This document shows, piece by piece, positions 7,330-16,693 of a DNA stretch of 39,616 bases. The notes beneath the pieces are model-generated. The model ran no database searches and was not told the DNA's origin. It was given only the letters and a program-made list of their open reading frames with translations. The stretch is taken from assembly GCA_038043445.1 (NCBI GenBank), contig JBBTBY010000088.1, forward strand, positions 1-39,616, written 5' to 3'. This DNA comes from Spirochaetota bacterium. Lineage in GTDB: Bacteria; Spirochaetota; Brachyspiria; Brachyspirales; JACRPF01. The translations under genes and the position numbers were made by a program. The stretch's first letter is position 1. Each line of letters begins with the position of its first letter.

Positions 7330-10300
7330 ATGGCAAAGTACGGGCTGATGTCGTTTGTGGTCATACTGACAGCGTCGTATCATCTCTCTGCGGATGCGTC
7401 TCCGTTCGCGCGCTTTACCTTCGATGAAGGTTCCGGCGCTGTGCTCAACGATGCTCTGGGCACGTTCAACGGAACGATATCCGGCGATGCTGTTTTGGTG
7501 CAGAACATACAGGGAAAAGCGCTCGCGTTCGGCGCCAAGGGCGGCTCGGCACGCATCGGCAACATCTCGGCGAAGATCAGGAACGGATTCACCTTCACCG
7601 CTTGGGTAAAAAAGACCTTCCAGGACGGCGGTGATTCGAAGATCATCTTCGGGTCATTACGGGCATGGAAGCCCGGCAGTGCATCGTTCCTTACATGGAT
7701 AGATGACAAGACGGGCTCGCTTCGCTGCGGTGTGCAGGGGGCATCATCGTTCAAGGCAATCGGCGTGCCTATATCGGAGCAGTTCGGCGCATGGTTCCAC
7801 CTTGCATTCACCTATGACAGAACGGCGATACGCATCTATGTCAACGGCGTGCAGAGGGCAAGCGATGCGTTCGCCGAGGAGGTCTCCCCCTCGGACTTCT
7901 GGCAGTTCGCTTCGGTGAACAACTCCATCGCCCTGGACGAAGCATGCCTCTACGGCGCTGCGCTCACGGCGGACGAAGTGCGCGCAGCATTCGCGGCGGA
8001 AGCGCCTCTTGCTTTAACCGAGGAAGAAATGAAACGAAAGATCGCAGCGGCAAGTGCGTTGACAGAGCCGAAAGCGGCATCACCGGCGGTGCCGGAACCG
8101 GCAGCCCCCGTGTACACTGCGCTGAAAGCACCGGCGATCACAACGCATCTTGTGAAGGATGGCGCACCTGCCGCCGCTATCGTTGCCCCGGCGTCGAAGA
8201 TGTATGATGATCTCGCCCGCATGCTGCAGAAGAGCATCGCCGACAGAACGGGGGTAACGATACCGATCATAACCGATGAGCCGACGGCATGGACACTGCC
8301 GATACAGCGAAGCCTTTTTGTGCTCGGCAACCGCTCGACAAGCCGCATCATCGAGGAGCTTTACAACAGATTCTATACCCTACTCGATCTCGCGTATCCC
8401 GGCAAAGGCGGTTATGAGGTCCGAAGCCTTCATGATCCTTTCGGTAACGGGCACAACATCATCTTCGTCGGCGGCAGCGATAAGGAAGGCGTTGCCGCTG
8501 CGGCGAACGAGTTCATCGCTATGGTGAACGGCATGGCCGGCGGACGCGACCTCACTGTCGGTCATTGCATGCGCATACGGCTGGGACAGGGCATCGAAGT
8601 CCCTTCGGAAGTGAAGGACGTCGAACTCTGGGATGCATCGAAAAATTACCGTTCGCAGGGGTACTTCGGCTGGAACAGCATCAGCAAGCTCATGGCGATG
8701 TATTACATGACCGGCAATGAGCGCTTCGCACGGGAGATGCTGCGCTATGCGTTCCCCGATGCGAAGGCCAAGCGGGAGATCTCCGAGCTTGACGGCGAAC
8801 TTATCGAGAACAAGGACGACCCCGTCGGCGGATCATACCATTACGGCGCGCACTACATGATGCTCTTCTGGGATCTCATCGAAGAAAGCCCCGTCTTCAC
8901 CGATGAGGAGCGCCTCAAGATGGCGAACGCCTTTTCGCGGCAGTTCCTCTGGCATGTCAAACCGCCGGGAGGCGCGTACATGGGGAATTGGGGCGCCGGG
9001 ATCTATTCGCTTACCGAGAAGCCCGGTATGGTCGGCGATCGTCACGGCCAATGGACCGCCATATCCATCTATGTGCTCGCGCGCTATTTCCAGAAATATT
9101 ACCCGTCGCCGATGTGGGCGCAGTGTCTGCGCGGGGTCAGCAATTATTTCGCTCCGCTCGATCGCGGCCTTTTGGGCGAAGGAAGCCTCTCGCAGTGGTA
9201 TATAACCTCCATTGCGCCGCTCTTCACCTATTTCCTTCTCTCGGGGGAGCGCGCGTCGGTGGCGAACGGCGCACTTGCCGTGCATGCCCGGGGTCTTGAA
9301 GCACTGCTCTCCGGGAAGGACGGCGACCCGAACCTTGATTGCGCCGGCATCGCAGATATGGGCAAACTCGCGTATCTGCTCAACGATGGGAAATACCTTG
9401 AATACCAGCGGCGGATATTGTTCGCTGCCGACAAATTCCGCATCGGGCAGTCGTTCGTTCCCGATGAACGCCTCACGCCGCGGCAGCCGACCGATATCGC
9501 CGGCACATGGCTCGTACACCGCCTTCCCGAACCGCGCTGGCGCGAACGTAATACCGGATTCCCGTTCACCAATGCCTTCCTCTGGGCGTCATACCGCACT
9601 ATGCCCGATGATGCCGGTGATTTCATAAAGGTGCGCGGTGCGAACACTTCGGCGCGCAATCCGTATCACACGTTCCTCATCGACGATCTGCGCATCGACG
9701 GATACACGCTGCTTTCGGGTTTCGGCAATCAGCTCACCGTGTGGATCGACGGGATGTTCGACAAGGAGGTAACCCAGGACGCAGCGCTCATATCCTTCGC
9801 CGGTTCGATGCGCCATGCCGCCGTGACGGCTGAAGTAGTGAAGATGCCCTTCTCCAGCTGGCGGCGCACAGTGTTCCAGCGGACGGGGAGCTATGCCCTC
9901 ATCGTCGACGATCTCTCCTTTCGGCGAACGAGCGATGCCGCTGAGGTGAAATTCGGCTGGAGCGGCCCGCTCAAGAAGGAAGCGCCGGGGGTTCTGCGCT
10001 GCAATGCCGTGAAAAGCAGTACCGGTCCGGTCGCCGGAAAGACGGTGATCTCTGCGTTCAACGCGCGGTATTCCGCAAGCGATCCCGACACCAATATGGT
10101 CCGGCCGCTGCCGAGCTACGACATCGTGCTTTTGCGATCGCGGGATCCGGGCACCTGGTTCGAGATGACATTCACGCTCGATTCACGAACGCGCGGAGAC
10201 GGCTTCCTTAACCTCCTGAACTTTCGCGACCGCGGCATCATGAAAATATTCCTCGACGGCAGGCTCATCAGCGCGGAGTATGACCACTATGCCCCCGACA

Positions 10301-12231
10301 TCGCGATGAACGGCGTGCCGCTCGGTGCCGTCGATTGTGCTGCGGGGGAACATACCATCCGCTTCGAGGTTACGGGAAAGAACAACGAGAGCTCAGGCTT
10401 GAGCATCGGCGTGGCGGGGCTTGCGTTCTACACCGATCCCTCGCTTATAACACGTGAGCGTGAGCTCGGCACCTTCAAGGTTATCGCCGCTGACGCGATG
10501 ACGACAAAGGACAGCAGCTTCGAATGGTTCGGTCCGGTCGAGAAGGGCGGCCGCAGGATATTCTTCTCGCTCATAGGCAAAGGCACACTGCTGCCGGGCG
10601 AGGTGCTTTCATGCACACGCCTCGAGACGAACGCCGCCGTCTTCGCTGCGCCCGAACCCGCGATAGCCTTCGCGGGCGAGTATAAAGGGAATGCGGGTGA
10701 GCTCATAATCCTGGGGAAAAGGCATCTCTACGGCAGGGGGATTCGCCTCGTCGGCAGATCGGAACCGCTCATACGCGCAGGGGCGCCGGCGGACATCTAC
10801 TGGGACTTCAACGAAGGAACGATGGATATCACGGCAGAGCAGCGGATGGAGCTTGCCCTCGCGCTTTCGAACGACAGCGTTCTCGTCGACGGCATGACCG
10901 TGGCGCCACAGAAGAAGGACGGACTCATGATGCTCATGCTCGCTGCGGGGCATCACACGGTGGCGCGCGCGTTCCTGCCCGATGCGCTCTTGGCATCGTA
11001 TTCCGGCAGGATAGAAAAAACGTTCGCCGATGCGCAGACGAAATCCCGTGCGGAACTCACGGCAGCGCCGTCACGCGCAGGGACGCCCGCGATGCGTGAG
11101 CTCTTCAATGCCGGTGCCGGTAAAAAAACATCGCGTCTCCTGTGCGCATCCTTCGCCGCTGCCGAATCCATCTGCACTATCGATGACAGGAACATCCGCG
11201 TGTTCTCCTCCGACGGACGCGAGCTTCGCACGCTCACGGCGGATGCCCCGGTGCGCGTGATACATCCCTGGAAGGAATATGATCTCCTCCTCGCCGGATG
11301 TGCGGACGAAAAGGTCATCGCTTTCGATATCGATTCTGGGGTTCGGAAATGGACATTCACTTCCGAAATGCCTCCGGAGGTGATCGCTGCGGCGAAGCAG
11401 TACTGGTTCAAGTCGACATACCCCGGCATCTACGGCATACACACCGGCGTGTTCCTTAACGGAGAAAGTCAGGCGTTCATCGGGAGTACCTGTACGCTCG
11501 AAATGCTCGACAGCGGCGGGAAACTCGTCAAGCGACTTCCCGTATTCTGGGGGCCGGGAACGGTGTTCAATATGCTCGACCGGTCCGACGGGAGCACCGA
11601 CCTCGTTTTTGCGCGCTACCCGAACGACGGAGACAGGCCGGCGGTGATAAACAGCAGAACACTGGCTACGACGCCGCGCAGCTACTACGCGTATCCCCCC
11701 GGTTTTACCGATATGGGCGTAGGCTGGGCGAACATGTACCGCAAGCATCTATTCATCGAGGATATGAACGGCGACGGAAAGAAAGAGGTGCTCTCGGACA
11801 TTAACGGCGTTTTTAACCGCATCGCCCTCTGGTCGTCCGACGGAGCGCCGCTCTTCAATGTGAATTTCGGTCCGGGGGATGTCGCCGATAATATACGCGA
11901 TCTGGACGTCGGCGATCTTGACGGCGATGGGAAAAAGGAGATCATCACGGCTACCTTCCGCGGCATCCTGCTTGTGATGGACCATACGCTTGAGAAGGTC
12001 TGGTCAAAGCGGCTTGCAAGCCCGGCAACCGCGCTGAAATATATGCCGTCATCGGGCGGTCCCGTCATCGTTGTCGCCTGCGAGGACGGTTCGGTGCTGA
12101 CATGCAATGCGCGCGGGGAGATCACTGCCGCCGGCACGGTCATCGGAAGGCCCATCGGCATCGACGCGATCGCACAGGGCGTGGTCGTCGCGACCGAGAA
12201 TGGGAATGTAAAGGGATTTGCTATACACTGA
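7330..12231 (+). CDS. Secreted giant multidomain protein: LamG, alpha-glucuronidase-type N-domain, alpha/alpha toroid, FG-GAP-like repeats
   Basis: A 1633-residue exported protein; GGGAG precedes the ATG at 7330 and residues 1-23 form a signal peptide. Domains by eye: LamG/concanavalin-like fold (about 24-230, starting FARFTFDEGSGAVLND, with WFHLAFTYD and IYVNG); an Ala/Pro linker; a domain like the N-terminal domain of alpha-glucuronidases and other sugar hydrolases (about 261-405, IPIITDEPTAW then IIFVGGSDKEG); an alpha/alpha barrel (about 430-720, GGSYHYGAHYMMLFWDL, NWGAGIYSL); a beta-sandwich region like heparinase II/III-type lyases (about 740-1250); and a C-terminal propeller with calcium-loop motifs DMNGDGKKE (1478) and DLDGDGKKE (1529). 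Polysaccharide lyase or hydrolase activity is plausible but no active site is assigned. First gene of an operon with an SGNH hydrolase and an oxidoreductase. Confidence 0.8.
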   Translation: MAKYGLMSFVVILTASYHLSADASPFARFTFDEGSGAVLNDALGTFNGTISGDAVLVQNIQGKALAFGAKGGSARIGNISAKIRNGFTFTAWVKKTFQDGGDSKIIFGSLRAWKPGSASFLTWIDDKTGSLRCGVQGASSFKAIGVPISEQFGAWFHLAFTYDRTAIRIYVNGVQRASDAFAEEVSPSDFWQFASVNNSIALDEACLYGAALTADEVRAAFAAEAPLALTEEEMKRKIAAASALTEPKAASPAVPEPAAPVYTALKAPAITTHLVKDGAPAAAIVAPASKMYDDLARMLQKSIADRTGVTIPIITDEPTAWTLPIQRSLFVLGNRSTSRIIEELYNRFYTLLDLAYPGKGGYEVRSLHDPFGNGHNIIFVGGSDKEGVAAAANEFIAMVNGMAGGRDLTVGHCMRIRLGQGIEVPSEVKDVELWDASKNYRSQGYFGWNSISKLMAMYYMTGNERFAREMLRYAFPDAKAKREISELDGELIENKDDPVGGSYHYGAHYMMLFWDLIEESPVFTDEERLKMANAFSRQFLWHVKPPGGAYMGNWGAGIYSLTEKPGMVGDRHGQWTAISIYVLARYFQKYYPSPMWAQCLRGVSNYFAPLDRGLLGEGSLSQWYITSIAPLFTYFLLSGERASVANGALAVHARGLEALLSGKDGDPNLDCAGIADMGKLAYLLNDGKYLEYQRRILFAADKFRIGQSFVPDERLTPRQPTDIAGTWLVHRLPEPRWRERNTGFPFTNAFLWASYRTMPDDAGDFIKVRGANTSARNPYHTFLIDDLRIDGYTLLSGFGNQLTVWIDGMFDKEVTQDAALISFAGSMRHAAVTAEVVKMPFSSWRRTVFQRTGSYALIVDDLSFRRTSDAAEVKFGWSGPLKKEAPGVLRCNAVKSSTGPVAGKTVISAFNARYSASDPDTNMVRPLPSYDIVLLRSRDPGTWFEMTFTLDSRTRGDGFLNLLNFRDRGIMKIFLDGRLISAEYDHYAPDIAMNGVPLGAVDCAAGEHTIRFEVTGKNNESSGLSIGVAGLAFYTDPSLITRERELGTFKVIAADAMTTKDSSFEWFGPVEKGGRRIFFSLIGKGTLLPGEVLSCTRLETNAAVFAAPEPAIAFAGEYKGNAGELIILGKRHLYGRGIRLVGRSEPLIRAGAPADIYWDFNEGTMDITAEQRMELALALSNDSVLVDGMTVAPQKKDGLMMLMLAAGHHTVARAFLPDALLASYSGRIEKTFADAQTKSRAELTAAPSRAGTPAMRELFNAGAGKKTSRLLCASFAAAESICTIDDRNIRVFSSDGRELRTLTADAPVRVIHPWKEYDLLLAGCADEKVIAFDIDSGVRKWTFTSEMPPEVIAAAKQYWFKSTYPGIYGIHTGVFLNGESQAFIGSTCTLEMLDSGGKLVKRLPVFWGPGTVFNMLDRSDGSTDLVFARYPNDGDRPAVINSRTLATTPRSYYAYPPGFTDMGVGWANMYRKHLFIEDMNGDGKKEVLSDINGVFNRIALWSSDGAPLFNVNFGPGDVADNIRDLDVGDLDGDGKKEIITATFRGILLVMDHTLEKVWSKRLASPATALKYMPSSGGPVIVVACEDGSVLTCNARGEITAAGTVIGRPIGIDAIAQGVVVATENGNVKGFAIH

Positions 12232-12245
12232 CTCGGAGCTGCACA

Positions 12246-13394
12246 ATGAGAACGATCATCATCTGCTGTATTTTTCTAGTTCTTTCATCCCTCGCAGAAG
12301 CGCAATCGCCGAAGAACAGCGGGGAGCCGGCGCTGCCCGATCCTGAGAACGTACGCCTCATCCTCCCGCCTTTCTGGTACGCGGTCGCTGACCTGCCCAT
12401 GAGCATCTATTACGACAACATCATCCTCGCCGAAGACCCCGCGCAGTACACGTTCACGATGAACGCCCCTGTTGCATCGAAGAGCGAAGCGCGGTGCTGG
12501 ACCATCATGCCCTCGGAAAAGGACGCGGGCGAGCATGTCGTCACCGTGACGGTCGCCGACGCGCAGGGGAAAGAACGTGCTCACGCATCGATGACGCTTC
12601 GCATTGCGCCGAAGAATGCCGGGAGCGGAAGGAACATGCGCCTTCTCATGATTGGCGACAGCCTCACCATGGCATCGGTATATCCGAACGAGGTCTTTAC
12701 GCGCATGACCCCTCCCGACAATCCCGCGCTCACCATGCTCGGCACGCATCGTCCGCCGAGCGTTCTTCCCGGCGTTGCGCACGAGGGCTACGGCGGCTGG
12801 GCGTGGAACACCTTCCTCACGAAATACGAGCCGAACCCTGACGGGACGTATAAAAAGCGCTCAAGTCCATTCATCTTTCATGCCGACGGGGCTCCGATGC
12901 TCGATATCCCGCGCTACATCGCCGAGTCATGCGGAGGGATACCGCCCGATGTCGTAACGATACATCTCGGCGTCAACGACTGTTTCGGTGTCAGTACGAA
13001 CGCCGATGATACGGCAGCGGTCGACGCGCGTATCGATGTCGTGTTCGCTGATGCTGAAAAGTTCATCACCGCATTCCGCGCCGCCGCACAGAACGCGCGT
13101 TTCGGTATCGGTATCACGACGCCGCCCAATGCGCGCGAGGAAGGATTCGCCGCAAGTTATAAAGGAGCATATCACCGCTGGGGCTGGAAACGCGTGCAAC
13201 ACCGGCTCATCGAGCGGGAGATACGGCAGTTCTCCGGACGTGAGCAGGAGGGGCTGCATCTCATCCCTGTGCAGTTGTGCATCGATCCGATCGGCGGATA
13301 CCCGACGGATAATGGCGTACACCCGAACACGGACGGATACCGGTCCATGGGGCGTACTTTTTACGCCTGGCTGAAATGGCAGGTAAAGCGATGA
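12246..13394 (+). CDS. Secreted SGNH/GDSL-family hydrolase
   Basis: A 382-residue exported esterase-like protein. GGAG lies 7 bases before the ATG at 12246, and the gene follows the giant protein by 14 bases. Residues 1-20 (ending SSLAEAQ) are a signal peptide. After an N-terminal beta domain, the SGNH blocks appear in order: MIGDSLT with nucleophile S139, GYGGW (oxyanion Gly), HLGVND (Asn block III) and DNGVHPN with D355 and H359 as the catalytic pair. Such enzymes commonly remove acetyl or other acyl groups from glycans, which would fit its operon. The exact acyl group is unknown. Confidence 0.88.
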   Translation: MRTIIICCIFLVLSSLAEAQSPKNSGEPALPDPENVRLILPPFWYAVADLPMSIYYDNIILAEDPAQYTFTMNAPVASKSEARCWTIMPSEKDAGEHVVTVTVADAQGKERAHASMTLRIAPKNAGSGRNMRLLMIGDSLTMASVYPNEVFTRMTPPDNPALTMLGTHRPPSVLPGVAHEGYGGWAWNTFLTKYEPNPDGTYKKRSSPFIFHADGAPMLDIPRYIAESCGGIPPDVVTIHLGVNDCFGVSTNADDTAAVDARIDVVFADAEKFITAFRAAAQNARFGIGITTPPNAREEGFAASYKGAYHRWGWKRVQHRLIEREIRQFSGREQEGLHLIPVQLCIDPIGGYPTDNGVHPNTDGYRSMGRTFYAWLKWQVKR

Positions 13395-14413
13395 ATGCGG
13401 CGCGTACGGGGAAAAAGCTTGTGTTTTGTTCCATCGGCGCAGGTTCACTGTCGCGCAGTGCGCATGGACCGGCGCTGAAAGCGCTTGCCGCCGAGCGCGA
13501 TGATCTTGTCCTTGCCGCAGTTGCGGGGCTTGACCGCCCTGCCGTCGAGGAATACGCGGACGACTTCGGCTATCGAAAAGCGTATACTGAATATCATGAA
13601 ATGATCGACCAGGAAAAGCCCGATGCTGTCAGTGTTATCGTGCCGGTGGAGCATACTTGTGCGGTAGCATGCGACGTCCTCGCGCGGGGCATTCCGGTCA
13701 TCATGGAAAAACCGCCGGGCAAGGATGCCGGGGAGACGGAACGCATCATTGAGACCGCACGCATGCACGGCGTAAAGAACATGGTCGCATTCAACCGGCG
13801 GCACATGCCGATCATCCGGCGCATGAAGGATATTCTTTCCGCCGCTATGCCGGAGGATATCCATTTCATTCGTCTCGATTTTTACCGCCACGCCCGTGCT
13901 GATGCCGATTTCTCCACGACGGCCATACACGGCATCGACACGGTTCGTGTGCTCGCCCGTTCGGGCATTGCACAGTGTGCTCTTGATTACCGCCCGACAG
14001 GGGTTACTGCCGGTGTTGATGATATATTCGTGCACGGCACGTTCGATTCAGGAGCGCGATTTTCCATGGCCTTTCTCCCGATGGCGGGAACGACCATTGA
14101 GCGCATCACGGTCTCGCTGAAAGATGCTACGTATATCGCACAGCTGCCGGTTTGGAACGGTACTGACGCCCCCGGCAGCATCGTGCGTCTTGGTAAAAGG
14201 GCGGAGATGGTCTGGAGCGGGGACGATGGCAGCGAGTCGACGGAGATGTTCCGCTCGAACGGCTTCTATCACGAACACCGTGCGTTCATCGAGGCGCTTG
14301 TCGAGAACAGATCGATCGAGGATGATGCAGCAAGCGTGCTTGAGTCGGTTGTGCTTGCCGATCGGATACGATGCCGGGCGCGCGCATACTCCCGTGACAA
14401 GCTGCAACGTTGA
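13391..14413 (+). CDS. Gfo/Idh/MocA-family oxidoreductase
   Basis: A 340-residue cytoplasmic NAD(P)-dependent sugar or inositol dehydrogenase-type protein. The ATG at 13391 overlaps the stop of the SGNH gene (ATGA), which indicates translational coupling and is preferred to the ATG at 13376. The Rossmann part has CSIGAGSLSRSAHGPAL near residue 13, and the family signature EKPPGKDAGE follows near 107 with the usual Lys. FNRRHMP marks the start of the C-terminal substrate domain. These enzymes oxidise or reduce sugars, and some act with NAD+ in glycoside cleavage by elimination. Its place behind two exported enzymes suggests it handles an imported product. It ends 83 bases from the convergent AraC gene. 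Confidence 0.88.
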   Translation: MNAARTGKKLVFCSIGAGSLSRSAHGPALKALAAERDDLVLAAVAGLDRPAVEEYADDFGYRKAYTEYHEMIDQEKPDAVSVIVPVEHTCAVACDVLARGIPVIMEKPPGKDAGETERIIETARMHGVKNMVAFNRRHMPIIRRMKDILSAAMPEDIHFIRLDFYRHARADADFSTTAIHGIDTVRVLARSGIAQCALDYRPTGVTAGVDDIFVHGTFDSGARFSMAFLPMAGTTIERITVSLKDATYIAQLPVWNGTDAPGSIVRLGKRAEMVWSGDDGSESTEMFRSNGFYHEHRAFIEALVENRSIEDDAASVLESVVLADRIRCRARAYSRDKLQR

Positions 14414-14496
14414 AAATGAAGATACTCATCACTTCGAAACAGTAACTGCGAGAGCAGCTGCAGGCAGGCGGTGATGGCGGCGAATAAAAACCCTTT

Positions 14497-15306
14497 CTAT
14501 CGCAGTATATTCGCCTTCCGATATTCCGCCGGCGAAAGCCCCGCATGCTTTTTGAAGAAACGTGAGAAATAGAATTCGTCGGCAAAGCCGAGTGAACGTG
14601 CGATATCCTTGACCTTTCTGTCGGTACCGTGCACTTCCTCCTTGGCCCGGGAGGCTATGCGGTCCATGAGGTACTGCTTAAGCGATATACCGACATCATG
14701 CCGGAAATTCTTCACGAGCGTCGATTCAGAGGAACCGACAAGTACCGCAAGCTCTTTCGTCGTCGTCGCAAGCGAGCAGCGCTCATCGATCGCCGAGAAA
14801 AGCCGACGGTACTTCTCGCCCACGGCTATGCGTTTTCGCACATCGCGAACATCGGTCTTCACAAAGGGCGCTATGGCGGAAAGGAGCATCGACTCTGCCT
14901 CGAGCATATCGCCCATGCGCGTGCTCTCTGCCTTCGCCGCAAGCGTCTCAAAGAACGATCGGTCCCCTTCGCGCGTGAGGCAGTCGTTCACGCCGTCGAA
15001 AATATCCTTTCCCGGATAAAGCTCGAGCCGGAAATGAAAGAATATCTTTTCCAGACGGCTCTCACAGACATAATCGAAGAAGGAATTGACCGTCGTCAGC
15101 ATGATGAGGTTTTTTTCGAAGCGCTTTTTTGTCCCGGCATTGCCGATATAGCCGTCACCGTCGAAAATGAAATAGAGGCGATTGGCCGGTGCGGGGTGGT
15201 TCATGAAACGCCATTCGGAACCGGCGCTCACACGCCCGGAGAGGATAAGCCTGAACGCGAGCGAATTGATGGTGCTTTCGAGCGATGAGAATGTGCTGTA
15301 TTCCAT
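14497..15306 (-). CDS. AraC-family regulator (intact paralogue)
   Basis: A 269-residue regulator with an N-terminal cupin-like sensor (about 15-130, LYFIFDGDGYI) and two C-terminal helix-turn-helix units (about 175-265) ending GLSPAEYRKANILR. GGGAAG is near the ATG at 15306. It is the full-length relative of the truncated gene at 5706-6311, and the two DNA sequences match closely until 15103. It is divergent from the GH29 fucosidase operon across 107 bases holding back-to-back promoters, so it most likely regulates that operon. The inducing sugar is unknown. Confidence 0.9.
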   Translation of the reverse strand: MEYSTFSSLESTINSLAFRLILSGRVSAGSEWRFMNHPAPANRLYFIFDGDGYIGNAGTKKRFEKNLIMLTTVNSFFDYVCESRLEKIFFHFRLELYPGKDIFDGVNDCLTREGDRSFFETLAAKAESTRMGDMLEAESMLLSAIAPFVKTDVRDVRKRIAVGEKYRRLFSAIDERCSLATTTKELAVLVGSSESTLVKNFRHDVGISLKQYLMDRIASRAKEEVHGTDRKVKDIARSLGFADEFYFSRFFKKHAGLSPAEYRKANILR

Positions 15307-15346
15307 GGCTTCCCGGTTCGTCCATGATTTCGCCCCGCTTCGTCTA

Positions 15347-15374
15347 TGGACAATGGGGGCGTTTGCCGTATATT
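15347..15374 (+). promoter_or_regulatory. Promoter of the GH29 operon
   Basis: TGGACA at 15347-15352, 16-base spacer, TATATT at 15369-15374, about 40 bases before the GH29 start. Immediately next to the oppositely directed AraC promoter. Confidence 0.45.
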
Positions 15375-15375
15375 C

Positions 15376-15403
15376 ATCGTACCGTAAAACATTCGTTCGT
15401 CAA
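15376..15403 (-). promoter_or_regulatory. Promoter of the AraC gene 14497-15306
   Basis: Minus strand: TTGACG (15403-15398), 16-base spacer, TACGAT (15381-15376). It gives a leader of about 60 bases before the ATG at 15306. The weak -10 box would suit an activator-dependent or autoregulated gene. Confidence 0.4.
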
Positions 15404-15413
15404 GGGAGATGCG

Positions 15414-16685
15414 ATGCGCACCTATTTCAATGATACGCGCGATTGGTTCATGAACAAACGCTTCGGACTTTTCGTGCATTGGGGCATCTATGCCGTGGGC
15501 GCGTGGCATGAGCAGCATCAGTTCCGGCTCGGCATGGCACGCGCGGAATATGCGCCGTTCATGAAGCAGTTCAACCCGAAACGATTCGACCCTGACACAT
15601 GGCTCGATATCATGCAGGAAGCGGGTATGGAATATCTCACCTTCACCACGAAGCACATCGACGGATTCTGCATGTGGGACACGAAGGCTACGGATTACAA
15701 CGTCATGCATACGCCGTACGGGAAAGATATTCTTCGTATGGTCGCCGACGCCTGCCATCGCAGGGATATCCCGCCCTGTCTCTATTACTCGGTGGCGGAT
15801 ATGCATCATCCGAATTATCCGAATGCGGGGCGGAGCTATGAACTCAGTGCGCCGGAAAAAGGCGATACGCCTGACGAAGAGAAATACATGGACTTCGTGA
15901 AGGCTCAGGTACGCGAGCTTTGTACCGATTACGGAGCGATACACGGCTTCTGGTGGGACGCGCATATGTTCGGACGCAAGGACCCGTCCGTCAATGCGAT
16001 GATACGCTCGCTTCAGCCGTTCGCCGTCATCGATGGGCGCGGCTTTGACGAAGGGGATTTCGCTACGCCGGAGCGCGACTGGGATGAGTCCGTGCATTCG
16101 ATGCGTTCGTTCACACGGCCGATCGAGGCGTGTCAGTCCGTCGGCAAGCAGAGCTGGGGTTATCGCGATTACGAGGATTTCTACAGCGACCGGCATCTCA
16201 TTGCGAGCATGGATAATATGTTCGCGAAGGGCGGGAATTATCTCCTCAATGTCGGCCCGAACGCGGACGGCGTCATAACGCAGGAGTATGCGGATATCGT
16301 GCGGCGCACCGGGGCGTGGTACAGGCGTGTGCGCGAGGCGTTCGAGGATACCAAGGTCATGCCGCTCAATGACGATACGAACATCATGATCACCCGACGC
16401 GGGAATACGCTCTATGTGCATCTCATAAGACCGCCTGAGACGAATGCCGTGATACTGCGCCCGCTCGATGTGATGCCGAAGAGCGCACGCATTCTCAATA
16501 CCGGCGAAGCGGCTTCCGTGCGCATTGAACTCCTCCCGTGGCATCACAAGGATAAAAAACCGTATCTGCGCATCGCAGATCTTCCGGTCAACGAGCACGC
16601 GAACACGGTGCTTGTCGTACGGCTTGATCTTGATACACTGCCGGAGAAGATCGAAACGATCGCGGCTGAGAACATCGTCGCATAG
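15414..16685 (+). CDS. Alpha-L-fucosidase, GH29 family
   Basis: A 423-residue retaining fucosidase. GGGAG precedes the ATG at 15414; longer frames to 15285 cross the promoter region. Family hallmarks are KRFGLFVHWGIYAVGAWHEQ near the N-terminus, TFTTKHIDGFCMWDT, GFWWDAH with nucleophile D182, and GGNYLLNVGPNADG. There is no signal peptide, so it probably acts in the cytoplasm on imported fuco-oligosaccharides. At 423 residues it has the catalytic barrel and a short C-terminal beta-domain only. It is first in an operon with a URO-D-like protein (8-base gap) and a GH71-like protein. GH29 also contains galactosidase-like members, so the exact sugar is not certain. Confidence 0.92.
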   Translation: MRTYFNDTRDWFMNKRFGLFVHWGIYAVGAWHEQHQFRLGMARAEYAPFMKQFNPKRFDPDTWLDIMQEAGMEYLTFTTKHIDGFCMWDTKATDYNVMHTPYGKDILRMVADACHRRDIPPCLYYSVADMHHPNYPNAGRSYELSAPEKGDTPDEEKYMDFVKAQVRELCTDYGAIHGFWWDAHMFGRKDPSVNAMIRSLQPFAVIDGRGFDEGDFATPERDWDESVHSMRSFTRPIEACQSVGKQSWGYRDYEDFYSDRHLIASMDNMFAKGGNYLLNVGPNADGVITQEYADIVRRTGAWYRRVREAFEDTKVMPLNDDTNIMITRRGNTLYVHLIRPPETNAVILRPLDVMPKSARILNTGEAASVRIELLPWHHKDKKPYLRIADLPVNEHANTVLVVRLDLDTLPEKIETIAAENIVA

Positions 16686-16693
16686 GAGATGCC

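Noticed and set aside
14460-14496. Start of a third gene (frame beginning MAANKNPFYR) after the oxidoreductase
   Set aside because: The frame runs antisense into the AraC gene and stops; it is noted only because it resembles the 12-codon ORF at 4921.
15228-16598. A 456-codon minus-strand frame opposite the GH29 gene
   Set aside because: GH29 motifs on the plus strand are unambiguous; the antisense product shows no domain and crosses the promoter region.
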